Below are positions 16,323 through 25,193 of a stretch of DNA of 64,000 bases, one piece after another; the first letter of the stretch is position 1, and each line of letters begins with the position of its first letter. Where the stretch lies: assembly GCF_001693815.1 (NCBI RefSeq), contig NZ_MBQD01000003.1:40396-104395 (forward strand). The letters are read 5' to 3'. The notes under the pieces were generated by a model, which had not been told where the DNA came from, searched no databases, and was given only the letters and a program-made list of their open reading frames with translations. Position numbers and translations under genes: made by a program. Source of the stretch: Tessaracoccus lapidicaptus. Its GTDB lineage: Bacteria > Actinomycetota > Actinomycetes > Propionibacteriales > Propionibacteriaceae.

Positions 16323-17693
16323 ATGCACGACGCGCTCGCCACGGTGACCCTGGACCGGGCCACGGGGTCAGCCCCGCTGCCCACGCAGATCGCCGCGGCG
16401 CTGCGGGCGCTCGTGGCCACGGGAGCGCTGGCCTCCGGCGACGCGGTGCCGTCGAGCCGGGCGGCCGCCCGTACCCTCGCGGTCTCGCGGGGCACCGTCA
16501 CGGCCGCCTACGACCAACTCGTCGCCGAGGGCTACCTAGTCGCGCGGGACCGCTCCGGTGTCCGGGTGGCCCCCCGACTGCTGGCCACCACGCCCCGGTC
16601 GGAGCCCAAGGGCCCGGGGCGCGGAGCGCCACCGCGCGTGCACGCCGACTTCACGGCCGGGGCCGAGCCGGAGCGGCCCCTCGACGACGCGGCGTGGCGC
16701 AGCGCGCTGCGGGCCGCCGTCGCCCCCGGGGGCCCGCAGCTCGAGGACGCCGTCGCGCAGCACCTGCGCCTCGTCCGGGCCATGGCGGTGCCCGCGGCGA
16801 CCGTCGTCGTCACCGCGGGAGCCAGGGCCGGGCTCGCGCTGCTGTTGGGCGTGGCGGCACGCCGGTCCGGCCGGACGCCCCGGGTCGCCGTGGAGAGCCC
16901 CGGGTTCCCGGGGCTGCGGCGCGTGCTGGAGGCGCTCGCCGTCGACGTGATCCCGGTCCCGGTGCGGGAGGGCGGGATGGACGCTGCGGCGCTGGACGCC
17001 GCGCTGCCGCTCGACCTCGTCGTCGTGACCCCGAATCACCAGTTCCCATCCGGCACCTCGATGCCCGTCGCCGCCCGGCAGGCGCTCATCGCGTGGGCGA
17101 CCCGCAGCGGGGTGCTGCTGGTCGAGGACGACTACGACTCCGAGTACCGGCACCTGGGCCCGCCGCTGCCCCCGCTGTGGAGCCTGGCGCCGGACCGGGT
17201 CGCGCACCTCGGCACGTTCTCGGCCGTCCTCGGCCGTGACGTGGGAACCGGGTACCTGCTGGTCCCGCCGTCCTGGGCCGACGACCTGTCGGCGGCGCGG
17301 CAGGCCCTCGGTGCGGGCGTCGCCCCCCTGCTGCAGCGGGCCCTCGCCCGCTACCTCCAGGCGGGCGGCCTCAAGCGGCGCCTCGGGCGCGCGCGGCGTC
17401 GCTCGTCCGCCGCGGCCGAGGCCGTGGCGGGGCATCTCGACGCGCTGCGGGCCGCGGCCGGGGTGACGTCGGTCACCGACAGCGGGCACCTGCTGGTGCT
17501 CGAGATGGGGCCGGCGGAGGCGGCCCGCGTCCGCGAGGCCTGCGCGGCCGCGGGGCTCCGGGTCGCGGACCTCGCGGAAGGATGGGCGGGTGGGCCGGGG
17601 CGCACCGGCGTCCTGCTCAACTACGGGGGCCGCAGTCCTGAGGAGGCGACGTCCGCCGTCGCGACGCTCCTGAGCGCGCTCGCGCCCAGATGA
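16323..17693 (+). CDS. pdxR: PdxR, MocR-family regulator of PLP synthesis (expected PLP lysine absent)
   Basis: Transcriptional activator of pdxST (456 aa): an N-terminal GntR-type winged helix (about 15-85; [17 protein letters not shown]) joined to a class-I aminotransferase-like domain (about 110-456) with [13 protein letters not shown] and [10 protein letters not shown]. In MocR proteins the next motif normally contains the PLP-binding lysine (GTFSK). Here it reads [18 protein letters not shown], with alanine at that place (about residue 301, codon 17223-17225). The gene is divergent from pdxS. The start at ATG 16323 is preceded by TGGGG; GTG 16320 is also possible. Confidence 0.9.
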   Translation: MHDALATVTLDRATGSAPLPTQIAAALRALVATGALASGDAVPSSRAAARTLAVSRGTVTAAYDQLVAEGYLVARDRSGVRVAPRLLATTPRSEPKGPGRGAPPRVHADFTAGAEPERPLDDAAWRSALRAAVAPGGPQLEDAVAQHLRLVRAMAVPAATVVVTAGARAGLALLLGVAARRSGRTPRVAVESPGFPGLRRVLEALAVDVIPVPVREGGMDAAALDAALPLDLVVVTPNHQFPSGTSMPVAARQALIAWATRSGVLLVEDDYDSEYRHLGPPLPPLWSLAPDRVAHLGTFSAVLGRDVGTGYLLVPPSWADDLSAARQALGAGVAPLLQRALARYLQAGGLKRRLGRARRRSSAAAEAVAGHLDALRAAAGVTSVTDSGHLLVLEMGPAEAARVREACAAAGLRVADLAEGWAGGPGRTGVLLNYGGRSPEEATSAVATLLSALAPR

Positions 17694-17711
17694 CCGGGCA
17701 GGCCCGCACGG

Positions 17712-18365
17712 TCAGGGTGTCGCCGGGGATGAATGCGGCAGGCCCGCCTGGGCAGGCCGCGGGTCGGGCTCGAACATGGCTCGCCGCCCCTCGAAAGCCC
17801 GGCCGAGCGTCACCTGGTCCGCGTACTCCAGGTCTCCGCCCACCGGTAGTCCGCTCGCGGGCCGGGTGACCCGCACGCCGAAGTCGCGCAGCATCCGGCT
17901 GAGATAGGCGGCGGTGGCCTCCCCCTGCGTGTCCGGATCCGTGGCGAGGATGACCTCCGACACCTCGCCGTCCGCCAGCCGCTGGAACAGCTCACGCGTG
18001 TGCAGATCCGCCGGCCCGCGGCCGTCGATGGGCGAGATGGAGCCGCCCAGGACGTGGTACAGGCCGCGGAACTCGTTGGTGCGCTCGATGGCGACGACGT
18101 CCTTGGACTCCTCCACCACGCACAGCTGGGACCGGTCCCGACGCGGGTCGCGGCAGACGCGGCAGCGCTCCTCCTGAGACACGTTGAAGCACACCTCGCA
18201 GAACCGCGTGGACTGCTTGACGCGCCGCAGCGTGTCCGCGAGCTCGATGACGTCCTCCTCGGGGGCGTCGAGCAGGTGGAACGCGATGCGCTGCGCGCCC
18301 CGCGGACCGATGCCCGGGAGGCGGCTCAGGGCGTCGATGAGGTCCTGGATGGGCCCTTCGTACAC
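17712..18365 (-). CDS. recR: Recombination mediator RecR
   Basis: DNA repair protein (217 aa) of the RecFOR pathway. Helix-hairpin-helix [20 protein letters not shown] (about 13-32), a zinc finger with Cys 56, 59, 68 and 71, a Toprim region [15 protein letters not shown] and a Walker-like C-terminal [14 protein letters not shown]. It starts at GTG 18365 and follows ybaB by 7 bp in the conserved dnaX-ybaB-recR order. The extra C-terminal 15 residues are Pro/Ser-rich. Its stop faces the pdxR stop across an 18-bp gap with a weak inverted repeat. Confidence 0.97.
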   Translation of the reverse strand: MYEGPIQDLIDALSRLPGIGPRGAQRIAFHLLDAPEEDVIELADTLRRVKQSTRFCEVCFNVSQEERCRVCRDPRRDRSQLCVVEESKDVVAIERTNEFRGLYHVLGGSISPIDGRGPADLHTRELFQRLADGEVSEVILATDPDTQGEATAAYLSRMLRDFGVRVTRPASGLPVGGDLEYADQVTLGRAFEGRRAMFEPDPRPAQAGLPHSSPATP

Positions 18366-18372
18366 GGCCGGG

Positions 18373-18696
18373 TCAGCCGCCGAGACCGGGCATGCCCGGC
18401 ATGGCGGGGAGGTCGGGCATCGCGGCGGCCGTCGCGGCGTCCGCCTCCGCCTTCGCGGCTCGGAAGGCCGCGATGACGAGCGCCGACAGGGTCTCGGTGT
18501 CCTCGGGGTCCCACGCCTCGGGCGTGATGTCGAGCTCCTCGAGGTCGCCCTTGCCGCTCACGACGACGGTGACCGCACCGCCGCCGGCCGTGCCGGTGAA
18601 GCGGGCGTCGGCCAGCTGCTCCTGCGCGCGTTGCAGGTCCTCCTGCAGCTGCTGGGCCTGCTGCATGAGGGCGTTGATGTCGAAGTCACCGAACAT
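18373..18696 (-). CDS. ybaB: YbaB/EbfC-family nucleoid-associated protein
   Basis: DNA-binding dimer of about 107 aa. It has the N-terminal helix [20 protein letters not shown], then [16 protein letters not shown], and a Met/Pro/Gly-rich tail ([15 protein letters not shown]) typical of actinobacterial members. ATG 18696 has GGAG 8 nt upstream; ATG 18702 lies too close to that site. It lies between dnaX and recR, the near-universal arrangement. Confidence 0.94.
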   Translation of the reverse strand: MFGDFDINALMQQAQQLQEDLQRAQEQLADARFTGTAGGGAVTVVVSGKGDLEELDITPEAWDPEDTETLSALVIAAFRAAKAEADAATAAAMPDLPAMPGMPGLGG

Positions 18697-18744
18697 GGTC
18701 ATCACTCCTGGAATGGGTCTGGGGACAGCTTATGCGCCCGCGCC

Positions 18745-20928
18745 TCAGGCATCGTCGGCGTCGCGCACCGCGATGATCTCGGCCCCGAAGGTGCTGCTGA
18801 GCAGTTCCTCGGCGTTGTGGGCGCTGTCCAGCACTTCGTCGTCGGACGAGATGTCGACGTCTGGCTCCGGTGGCTCGGGCGCGCGGACGGGCTCGGGGGG
18901 CGGGGGCGGCGCGACGGGGGCGCCGGACGGCCGCTGGGCGGGCCGTTCCTGGGCCTGTTCCCCCGACGCGAGGACCGCGTTGATCCGCAGCTCGACGCCG
19001 ATGGTCTCGATGATGGCGTCCGCGAGGACGTCCTGGCTGCCGCCGCTGCCGAAGTTGTCGCGCGGCCCGGTCTGGGCGAACCCGAGGTGGAGCACACCGT
19101 CGGCGACGTCGAGCACCTGCGCGTGTTGGCTGAGCAGCATGAAGGTGAAGCGCCGGCGCCGCTTGACCTCCTCCAGCACGTTGGGCCACACGCGACGCAA
19201 CTCCGCCGCGGTGAGCTGCCCGGGGCCGCCGTCCGGCCGGGGCCCGGCCGGGGCCGGAGGCTCAGGAGCCGCGGGGGGCGGCGCGACGGTGGATCCCGGC
19301 GGGGCGCCGGCGGGACGGCGCCGGGGCGGCTCACCGGCCGGCCGCCGCTCGGCCACGGGTTCGCGGACTGCGGCGGAAGGGGCGGGAGGAGCAGGGGCCG
19401 CGGCTGCCGGGGCCGGGGCGGGCTCCGGCGCCAGAGCGGGAGCCGCCGGAGCAGGCTGTGCCTGGCCGGAGGCTCGGCGGCTCTGGTCCGCCGGACGCTG
19501 CATCCGCACCGTGGGCTCTCCGGCGTCGGCCCAGTCCTCGACGGGGGCCGGCCCCGCCTGGCCGCCCATCATCCCGACGCGCCGTTCGAGGCGGTCCATG
19601 CGGGCATGCAGGCCACGCTCGTCCGAGTCGGCACCGGGCAGCAGGACCCGGGCGCACATGAGCTCGAGGTGCAGCCGGGGGGCCGTGGTGCCGCGCATGT
19701 CCGTCAGGCCGGTGGCGATGACCTCCGCGGCGCGGGTCAGCTCCCCGGCGCCGAGGCCGGCCACCTGCGTCTGCAGGCGCTGCGCCTGGTCCGCGGCGAC
19801 GTCGAGCAGCCCGTTGGTCGCCGCCTCGGGCACGGCAGCGAGGATGACGAGGTCACGCAGCCGCCGGAGCAGGTCCTCGGCGAAGCGACGCGGGTCCTGG
19901 CCGACCTCGATGACCTTGTCCACCGTGCGGAACACCCCGGCGGCGTCCCCGGCGGCGAAGGCGTCCATGATCTCGTCGAGCAGGGCGTCGGGCGTGTAGC
20001 CGAGGAGAGCCGCGGCCTGGTCATAGCTGATGCCGTCATCCCCGGCGCCGCCGAGCAGCTGGTCGAGGACCGAGAGCGAGTCACGCACCGACCCGGCGCC
20101 GGCGCGCACGACGAGCGGGAGCGCGGCCTGGTCCACCGCCACGCCCTCGGTGCGGCAGATCTCGCCGAGGTAGTCGGTGAGCAGCCGGGGCGGAACCAGG
20201 CGGAACGGGTAGTGGTGCGTGCGCGAGCGGATGGTCCCGATGACCTTCTCCGGCTCCGTGGTGGCGAAGATGAACTTGGTGTGCGGCGGGGGCTCCTCGA
20301 CGAGCTTGAGCAGGGCGTTGAAGCCCTGCGTCGTGACCATGTGCGCCTCGTCGATGATGTAGATCTTGTAGCGGCTCGCGACGGGCGCGAAGTAGGCGCG
20401 CTCGCGCAGGTCCCGGGCGTCGTCGACGCCGCCGTGCGACGCGGCGTCGATCTCGATGACGTCGATGGAGCCCGGCCCGCCGCGCGCCAGGTCCTGGCAG
20501 GAGTCACACACGCCGCACGGGGTGGGAGTGGGCCCCTCGACGCAGTTCAGGCAGCGCGCGAGGATGCGGGCCGAGGTGGTCTTGCCGCAGCCGCGGGGCC
20601 CGGAGAACAGATAGGCGTGGTTGACCCGGTTGCTGGACAGCGCCCGCTGCAGCGGGACGGTGACGTGCTCCTGCCCGATGACGTCGGCGAACGTGTCCGG
20701 CCGATAGCGGCGGTAGAGCGCCAGCGGCGACGGCGGGGCCTCGGGACGGCGCGGCGCGGGCGCTGGGACGGCCGCGGCGGCAACAGCCGGCGCCGCCTGC
20801 GTGCTCTCCTCCGCGGGCTCGTCGTCGGGCTCGTCGAACAGCCCGGGGCCCTCCATCGGCTCGAAGTCCGGAAGGTCCGCTGAGCCGTATCCCTCGTCGA
20901 GGAGGGCGTTCTCGTACTCGTCGTCCAC
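18745..20928 (-). CDS. dnaX: DNA polymerase III subunits gamma/tau
   Basis: Clamp-loader ATPase of 727 aa. Walker A is SGPRGCGKTT (about 109-118), followed by a zinc module with cysteines near 126, 129, 138, 141 and 144. YIIDEAHMVTTQGFNALLKL holds Walker B and the sensor region. A long Ala/Pro linker (about 460-580) and a tau C-terminal domain follow. The usual start motif ALYRRYRP begins only at residue 70, so there is an acidic and Ala-rich N-terminal extension of about 68 residues from GTG 20928. I see no better internal start. It is located just downstream of the SRP RNA gene, a common actinobacterial neighbour. Confidence 0.95.
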   Translation of the reverse strand: MDDEYENALLDEGYGSADLPDFEPMEGPGLFDEPDDEPAEESTQAAPAVAAAAVPAPAPRRPEAPPSPLALYRRYRPDTFADVIGQEHVTVPLQRALSSNRVNHAYLFSGPRGCGKTTSARILARCLNCVEGPTPTPCGVCDSCQDLARGGPGSIDVIEIDAASHGGVDDARDLRERAYFAPVASRYKIYIIDEAHMVTTQGFNALLKLVEEPPPHTKFIFATTEPEKVIGTIRSRTHHYPFRLVPPRLLTDYLGEICRTEGVAVDQAALPLVVRAGAGSVRDSLSVLDQLLGGAGDDGISYDQAAALLGYTPDALLDEIMDAFAAGDAAGVFRTVDKVIEVGQDPRRFAEDLLRRLRDLVILAAVPEAATNGLLDVAADQAQRLQTQVAGLGAGELTRAAEVIATGLTDMRGTTAPRLHLELMCARVLLPGADSDERGLHARMDRLERRVGMMGGQAGPAPVEDWADAGEPTVRMQRPADQSRRASGQAQPAPAAPALAPEPAPAPAAAAPAPPAPSAAVREPVAERRPAGEPPRRRPAGAPPGSTVAPPPAAPEPPAPAGPRPDGGPGQLTAAELRRVWPNVLEEVKRRRRFTFMLLSQHAQVLDVADGVLHLGFAQTGPRDNFGSGGSQDVLADAIIETIGVELRINAVLASGEQAQERPAQRPSGAPVAPPPPPEPVRAPEPPEPDVDISSDDEVLDSAHNAEELLSSTFGAEIIAVRDADDA

Positions 20929-20973
20929 GCGCCCACCCTATTCCAGAGGCCAGACAATTCCAGGGCAAAGAAA

Positions 20974-21064
20974 AGGGCCCCTCGCGCACCCGGCAGAGCT
21001 CACTTACCCTTGCTGCCTTCCGACCCTGGGGGGGTTGGGCGAGATACCGCCGCGCGAGGAACCT
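20974..21064 (-). ncRNA. ffs: Small bacterial signal recognition particle RNA (4.5S-type)
   Basis: On the minus strand the sequence GGGTCGGAAGGCAGCAAGGG (about 21029-21010) is the conserved SRP apical loop that binds Ffh. It is enclosed by complementary arms, with end helix CCTCGCGC near 21059 pairing with GCGCGAGG near 20982. A TTTTCTTT run follows at about 20973-20966, a plausible terminator tail. Its position just upstream of dnaX matches other actinobacteria. The ends are accurate to a few bases. Confidence 0.92.
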
Positions 21065-21122
21065 TCGCCAACCTTACCCCATGGAGGGACGGCTCCCGCC
21101 ACTCCTGCCCTAGGCTCCCCGC

Positions 21123-22103
21123 ATGGTTAGTGCAGCGGATCCGGTTCTGGCCGAGGTGTGGCGCGGGGAGCATCTCGAGTGTCTCCACCACGGGGCGTTG
21201 GCCGTGACGGGCCCCGGCGGCGACACCAGGCTCACGCTCGGCGACGCGAGCTCCCCCATGCTGCCCCGATCGTCGCTCAAGCCCATGCAGGCCGTCGCGA
21301 TGCTGCGCCACGGCCTCGACCTCGACGGGGCGCTCCTGGCACTCGCCGGCGCCTCGCACTCCGGAGAGCCCTTCCACCTCGACGGCGTCCGCGCGATCCT
21401 CTCCGGCGCCGGCCTGACGCCCTCGGACCTCCGGACGACGCCGGGGCTCCCCCTCGACCAGGACGCCCAGGCGGCGTGGCTGGCCGCCGGCCACGGCCGC
21501 GAGCCGCTGGCCCACAACTGCTCGGGCAAACACGCCGCGATGCTGCGCACGTGCGTGCGGGCGGGGTGGGATCCGGGCTCCTACCTCGAGCCGGCGCACC
21601 CCTTGCAGCTCGCCTGCGCGCGGGCGATCGCCGACCTGACGGGCGAGGACGCGGGCGGCCCGGTCGTCGACGGCTGCGGGGCTCCGGCCTTCGCCGTCAG
21701 CCTGGTGGGGCTGGCCCGGTCCTTCGGGCGGCTCGCGGCCGCCGCCGAGGGGCCCGAACGGCACGTCGCCGACGCCTTCCGCGCCCACCCGGAGTACGCC
21801 TCCGGGACCCGCCGCGACGAGGTGGTGCTGCACCGCGAGGTCCCCGGCCTCATGTGCAAGGTCGGGGCGGAGGGCTGCTACGCGGTCGGCCTGCCGGACG
21901 GCACGGGCATCGCCGTCAAGGTCGGCGACGGTCACCACCGCGCCACGGTGCCGGTGCTCATCGCCGTGCTCACCGCGCTCGGCCACGGCACCGCCGCCCT
22001 GTCGGCCCTCGATCCGGAGCCCGTCCTCGGGCACGGCCGGAGAGTGGGCGCCGTCACGCTCGCCGAGCCCGTGCGGGGCGCGATCGCAACGTCCCTCGGC
22101 TGA
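21123..22103 (+). CDS. Asparaginase (Rhizobium etli-type)
   Basis: Hydrolyses asparagine to aspartate (326 aa). It belongs to the R. etli AnsA-like family, not the two-threonine E. coli type. The family signatures are SSLKPMQAVAM (about 49-59), SHSGEPFH (73-80) and HNCSGKHAAML (about 128-138), with a VDGCGAPAFA loop. The start ATG 21123 lies about 60 bp past the divergent SRP RNA. Some members prefer other amides, so specificity is inferred. Confidence 0.9.
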   Translation: MVSAADPVLAEVWRGEHLECLHHGALAVTGPGGDTRLTLGDASSPMLPRSSLKPMQAVAMLRHGLDLDGALLALAGASHSGEPFHLDGVRAILSGAGLTPSDLRTTPGLPLDQDAQAAWLAAGHGREPLAHNCSGKHAAMLRTCVRAGWDPGSYLEPAHPLQLACARAIADLTGEDAGGPVVDGCGAPAFAVSLVGLARSFGRLAAAAEGPERHVADAFRAHPEYASGTRRDEVVLHREVPGLMCKVGAEGCYAVGLPDGTGIAVKVGDGHHRATVPVLIAVLTALGHGTAALSALDPEPVLGHGRRVGAVTLAEPVRGAIATSLG

Positions 22104-22180
22104 ACCGGCCCGGGCGGCCGGCCACTGGCCGCGTCCGATAAGCTGCGCGCGCCCACCGTCGCCCACCCCAGGGGTCCCTT

Positions 22181-23530
22181 GTGAACGCCGTCGTCATCTC
22201 CGTCGTCGTCATGCTGGTGCTGTCCGTGCTCCGCGTGCACGTCGTACTGGCCCTCTTCCTCGGCGCGCTGACCGGCGGCCTGCTGGCGGGGTTGGGCCTC
22301 GAGGCCACGATGGTCGCCTTCCAGGACGGCCTCGCCGGGGGCGCGAAGATCGCGCTCAGCTACGCCCTGCTCGGTGCCTTCGCCATGGCAGTGGCGCACT
22401 CGGGCCTGCCGCAACTGCTGGCCAACTGGATGATCCGCAAGCTCGACGCCGACGACCTATCCCCGTCGCACAAGGTGACCCGCTGGACCACCTTCGGCCT
22501 CATCGCGGGCATCCTCGCGATGTCGATCATGAGCCAGAACATCATCCCGGTGCACATCGCGTTCATCCCGCTGCTCATCCCGCCGCTGCTGGTCATCATG
22601 ACCCGGCTGCGGCTCGACCGGCGCGCGATCGCGAGCGTCCTGACGTTCGGCCTAGTGACCACCTACATGTTCCTGCCGATCGGCTTCGGCAAGATCTTCC
22701 TCACCGACATCCTCTACGGCAACATCATCTCCTCCGGCCTAGACGTCAGCGACGTCAACCCGATGACGGCCATGGGCATCCCCGCCCTGGGCATGGTGGC
22801 CGGCCTCCTCCTCGCGGTGTTCGTCACCTACCGGCGCCCCCGCGACTACGACCCCGACGCCGTGGTCGACCATGACGCGCCCGCCGAGATCAAGCCCTAC
22901 CGCATCGCCGTCGCGCTCGTGGCGATCGTCGCGTCGTTCGGCGTCCAGACCTGGCTGACGATGGCCGGCTCCGACGCCGACCCCCTCCTCGTGGGCGCCC
23001 TGCTCGGCCTGTGCCTGTTCATCATCACCGGGGCCGTCAAATGGACCGACGCCGACGCCGTGTTCACCGGAGGCATGCGGATGATGGCGCTCATCGGCCT
23101 CATCATGATCGCGGCCCAGGGCTTCGCGTCGGTCATGCGCGCGACGGAGCAGATCGCGCCGCTGGTCGAGGGCACGGCGGCCCTGTTCGCGGGCAACAAG
23201 GGCGTCGCCGCCATCGCGATGCTGCTCGTCGGCCTGCTGGTGACCATGGGCATCGGCAGCTCCTTCTCGACGCTACCGATCATCGCCGCGATCTACGTCC
23301 CCCTCTGCGTGTCGCTCGGATTCTCGCCCCTGGCCACGGTCGCCATCATCGGCACGGCCGGTGCCCTGGGCGATGCCGGCTCCCCCGCGTCCGACTCCAC
23401 GCTCGGTCCCACCGCCGGCCTTAACGCCGACGGACAGCACGACCACATGCGCGACACGGTGATCCCGACCTTCCTGCACTTCAACCTGCCGCTGCTGGCG
23501 GCCGGATGGCTCGCCGCGATGGTGCTCTGA
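22181..23530 (+). CDS. Na+/H+ antiporter-family transporter, YuiF-like amino-acid permease
   Basis: Integral membrane protein of 449 aa with about 12 hydrophobic segments, similar to the NhaC-like/YuiF group whose B. subtilis members transport histidine. Landmarks are SQNIIPVHIAFIPLLIPPLL, MGIGSSFSTLPIIAAIYVP and GDAGSPASDSTLGPTAGLN. It starts at GTG 22181 and lies 77 bp after the asparaginase gene, so amino-acid transport fits the context. The transported ion or substrate is not certain. Confidence 0.82.
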   Translation: MNAVVISVVVMLVLSVLRVHVVLALFLGALTGGLLAGLGLEATMVAFQDGLAGGAKIALSYALLGAFAMAVAHSGLPQLLANWMIRKLDADDLSPSHKVTRWTTFGLIAGILAMSIMSQNIIPVHIAFIPLLIPPLLVIMTRLRLDRRAIASVLTFGLVTTYMFLPIGFGKIFLTDILYGNIISSGLDVSDVNPMTAMGIPALGMVAGLLLAVFVTYRRPRDYDPDAVVDHDAPAEIKPYRIAVALVAIVASFGVQTWLTMAGSDADPLLVGALLGLCLFIITGAVKWTDADAVFTGGMRMMALIGLIMIAAQGFASVMRATEQIAPLVEGTAALFAGNKGVAAIAMLLVGLLVTMGIGSSFSTLPIIAAIYVPLCVSLGFSPLATVAIIGTAGALGDAGSPASDSTLGPTAGLNADGQHDHMRDTVIPTFLHFNLPLLAAGWLAAMVL

Positions 23531-23662
23531 GCCGCGGCGAGATATCGGATCTCGATGCAACCCCGCCGAGCGCGGGGGCGTAGACAGGGTGTCAGGAGTT
23601 TTCGTCCCGACCCGGCCCGGGCTTAGCATGGCCGTGGTCGGATCACAAGGGAACTGAGAGAT

Positions 23663-24829
23663 ATGCGCACACCTGTCCTCCGAGTCGCCGTCGCGGCGCT
23701 CGGCCTCCTCCTCATCACGCCGCTGGCTCACGCCGAGACGGCAAGCCCGGTGCCCGACCTGTCGGCGTCGGCCAGCCCCACGACGACGGCCAGCACCACG
23801 CCCACGACGGCGGCGTCCCCGACGCCCACCGTGACCGCATCGGCCAGCCCGACGAAGTCGGCCTCGCCCACCCCGACCCCGACGCCCACGCCGAGCCCGA
23901 CGCCCAGCCCCACGCCGACCGTCTCGGCGGCGCCGCTGACGGCGGCGCAGAAGCTGTACGTGACGCCCGGCTACCACTACGTCAACGGCCGGTACTGGAA
24001 GACGCGCTGCGAGATGTACTCGACCACCACCGTGCGCTGCTTCACCGACATCTACGCCACCGTCATCAAGAGCGTCAACGGCGTCTGGTACAAGCAGAAC
24101 ACCTGGACGTTCAACAACCTGACCTACCTCCCGTCACCTGAGGCCGCATGGAAGGGCAACAACCTGGTCTCCGGCGACGTGTTCTACTCCGGCGGGCGCA
24201 CCTGGAAGAGCGAGTGCAACACCGCGGCGACGGGGTACGGCGCGTGCCGTGTCTACATCTGGGCCTCCGCCCCCTCGCTCAGCGACGGCGTCGTCAAGCA
24301 GGTCTGGAGCTGGCGCTTCAACGGGTTTGTGAACTTCTCCACGCCGACGCGGCCCGCGGTGACCCGGATCCCGGCCACGGCGCCGACCCCCTCGGGCGTG
24401 CCGTCGCCCGGCCCGCTCCAGCCCATCGTCTACAACGCCCTCGTGCAGAAGGGCTTCCGGCTCGACTCGCGGTGCCTCACCGGTCGCGGGTTCTGCGTGT
24501 CGAAGGATCAGCGCAAGATGGCCTGGGTCGTCAACGGGAAGGTCGACGTGGTGCTCGACGTGCGCTTCGGCTCCGAGCTCACGCCCACCCGCAACGGCGC
24601 CTTCACCATCGGCTGGAAGTCGCGCGACCACGTGTCGAGCCTGTACCACACGGCCATGCCGTATGCGATGTTCTTCAGCGGCGGCCAGGCCATTCACTAC
24701 TCCGCCGACTTCGCCGCCAACGGCTACAACGGGGCGTCCCACGGCTGCGTGAACGTCCGCGACCGGGCCGCGATCGCGCGCCTGTTCGACCTGGCCCGCG
24801 TCGGAGACAAGGTGATCGTCTACAACTGA
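23663..24829 (+). CDS. Secreted L,D-transpeptidase (YkuD) with Thr/Pro linker and duplicated Cys-pair domain
   Basis: Cell-wall enzyme of 388 aa forming 3-3 peptidoglycan cross-links. A signal peptide occupies residues 1-24 (cleavage near AHA), then a Ser/Thr/Pro linker (30-90) with TPTPTPSPTP repeats. Two similar modules follow: WKTRC...VRCFTDIYA with Cys 116 and 126, and WKSEC...GACRVYIWA with Cys 185 and 195, each pair ten residues apart. The YkuD domain ends with the catalytic motif SHGCVNV (Cys 362). Linker and modules probably hold the enzyme at the surface. The tandem module is noted from the sequence and I cannot name its family. Confidence 0.9.
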   Translation: MRTPVLRVAVAALGLLLITPLAHAETASPVPDLSASASPTTTASTTPTTAASPTPTVTASASPTKSASPTPTPTPTPSPTPSPTPTVSAAPLTAAQKLYVTPGYHYVNGRYWKTRCEMYSTTTVRCFTDIYATVIKSVNGVWYKQNTWTFNNLTYLPSPEAAWKGNNLVSGDVFYSGGRTWKSECNTAATGYGACRVYIWASAPSLSDGVVKQVWSWRFNGFVNFSTPTRPAVTRIPATAPTPSGVPSPGPLQPIVYNALVQKGFRLDSRCLTGRGFCVSKDQRKMAWVVNGKVDVVLDVRFGSELTPTRNGAFTIGWKSRDHVSSLYHTAMPYAMFFSGGQAIHYSADFAANGYNGASHGCVNVRDRAAIARLFDLARVGDKVIVYN

Positions 24830-24877
24830 TCCACGTGATTTGAGCCGCCGTCGGCCCCTCGGGTAGGGTTCCTCCTT

Positions 24878-24965
24878 GGAGGATTCGCCTAGAGGCCTAT
24901 GGCGCTCGCTTGGAAAGCGGGTTGGGTTCACGCCCTCACGAGTTCGAATCTCGTATCCTCCGCCA
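24878..24965 (+). tRNA. tRNA-Ser (anticodon GGA)
   Basis: The acceptor GGAGGAT (24878-24884) pairs with ATCCTCC (24955-24961). The anticodon loop TTGGAAA gives GGA at 24912-24914. There is a long variable arm typical of serine tRNA, a T-loop GTTCGAATC, and an encoded CCA end (24963-24965). Confidence 0.97.
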
Positions 24966-25001
24966 CATCGGGTCCTGCCCCCTCGGGGATAGGACCCGAT
25001 G
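24966..25001 (+). terminator. Hairpin terminator after tRNA-Ser
   Basis: Perfect 11-bp inverted repeat CATCGGGTCCT (24966-24976)/AGGACCCGATG (24991-25001) immediately after the tRNA, with an inner CCCC/GGGG pairing in the loop. No long T-run follows, as is common in high-GC terminators. The rest of the gap to 25193 shows several GC-rich inverted repeats but no recognised riboswitch. Confidence 0.75.
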
Positions 25002-25193
25002 TTCGTTGCCGGGGGTGCCCCCGAGCCCCGAGGCGTAGCCTGGAATCACCGCGACAGCACCGCCACCCCGTCGCCCACCTGGGGCGGCGCCGGTGGCACC
25101 CCCGGTGGGGTTCGTGCCCTACAGGTCGCCGCCACGTCGTCGGTGCCATGATGTCCCCAGACATCGACCGCCCCCTCACGGACGGAGCAGACC

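Noticed and set aside
18184..20883. An 899-codon plus-strand frame opposite dnaX and ybaB
   Set aside because: Low-complexity Arg/Gly/Asp translation antisense to well-conserved DnaX.
24966..25193. Possible glycine riboswitch ahead of the AGCS symporter
   Set aside because: The conserved glycine-aptamer motifs are not present; only the tRNA-Ser terminator and generic GC hairpins are seen.
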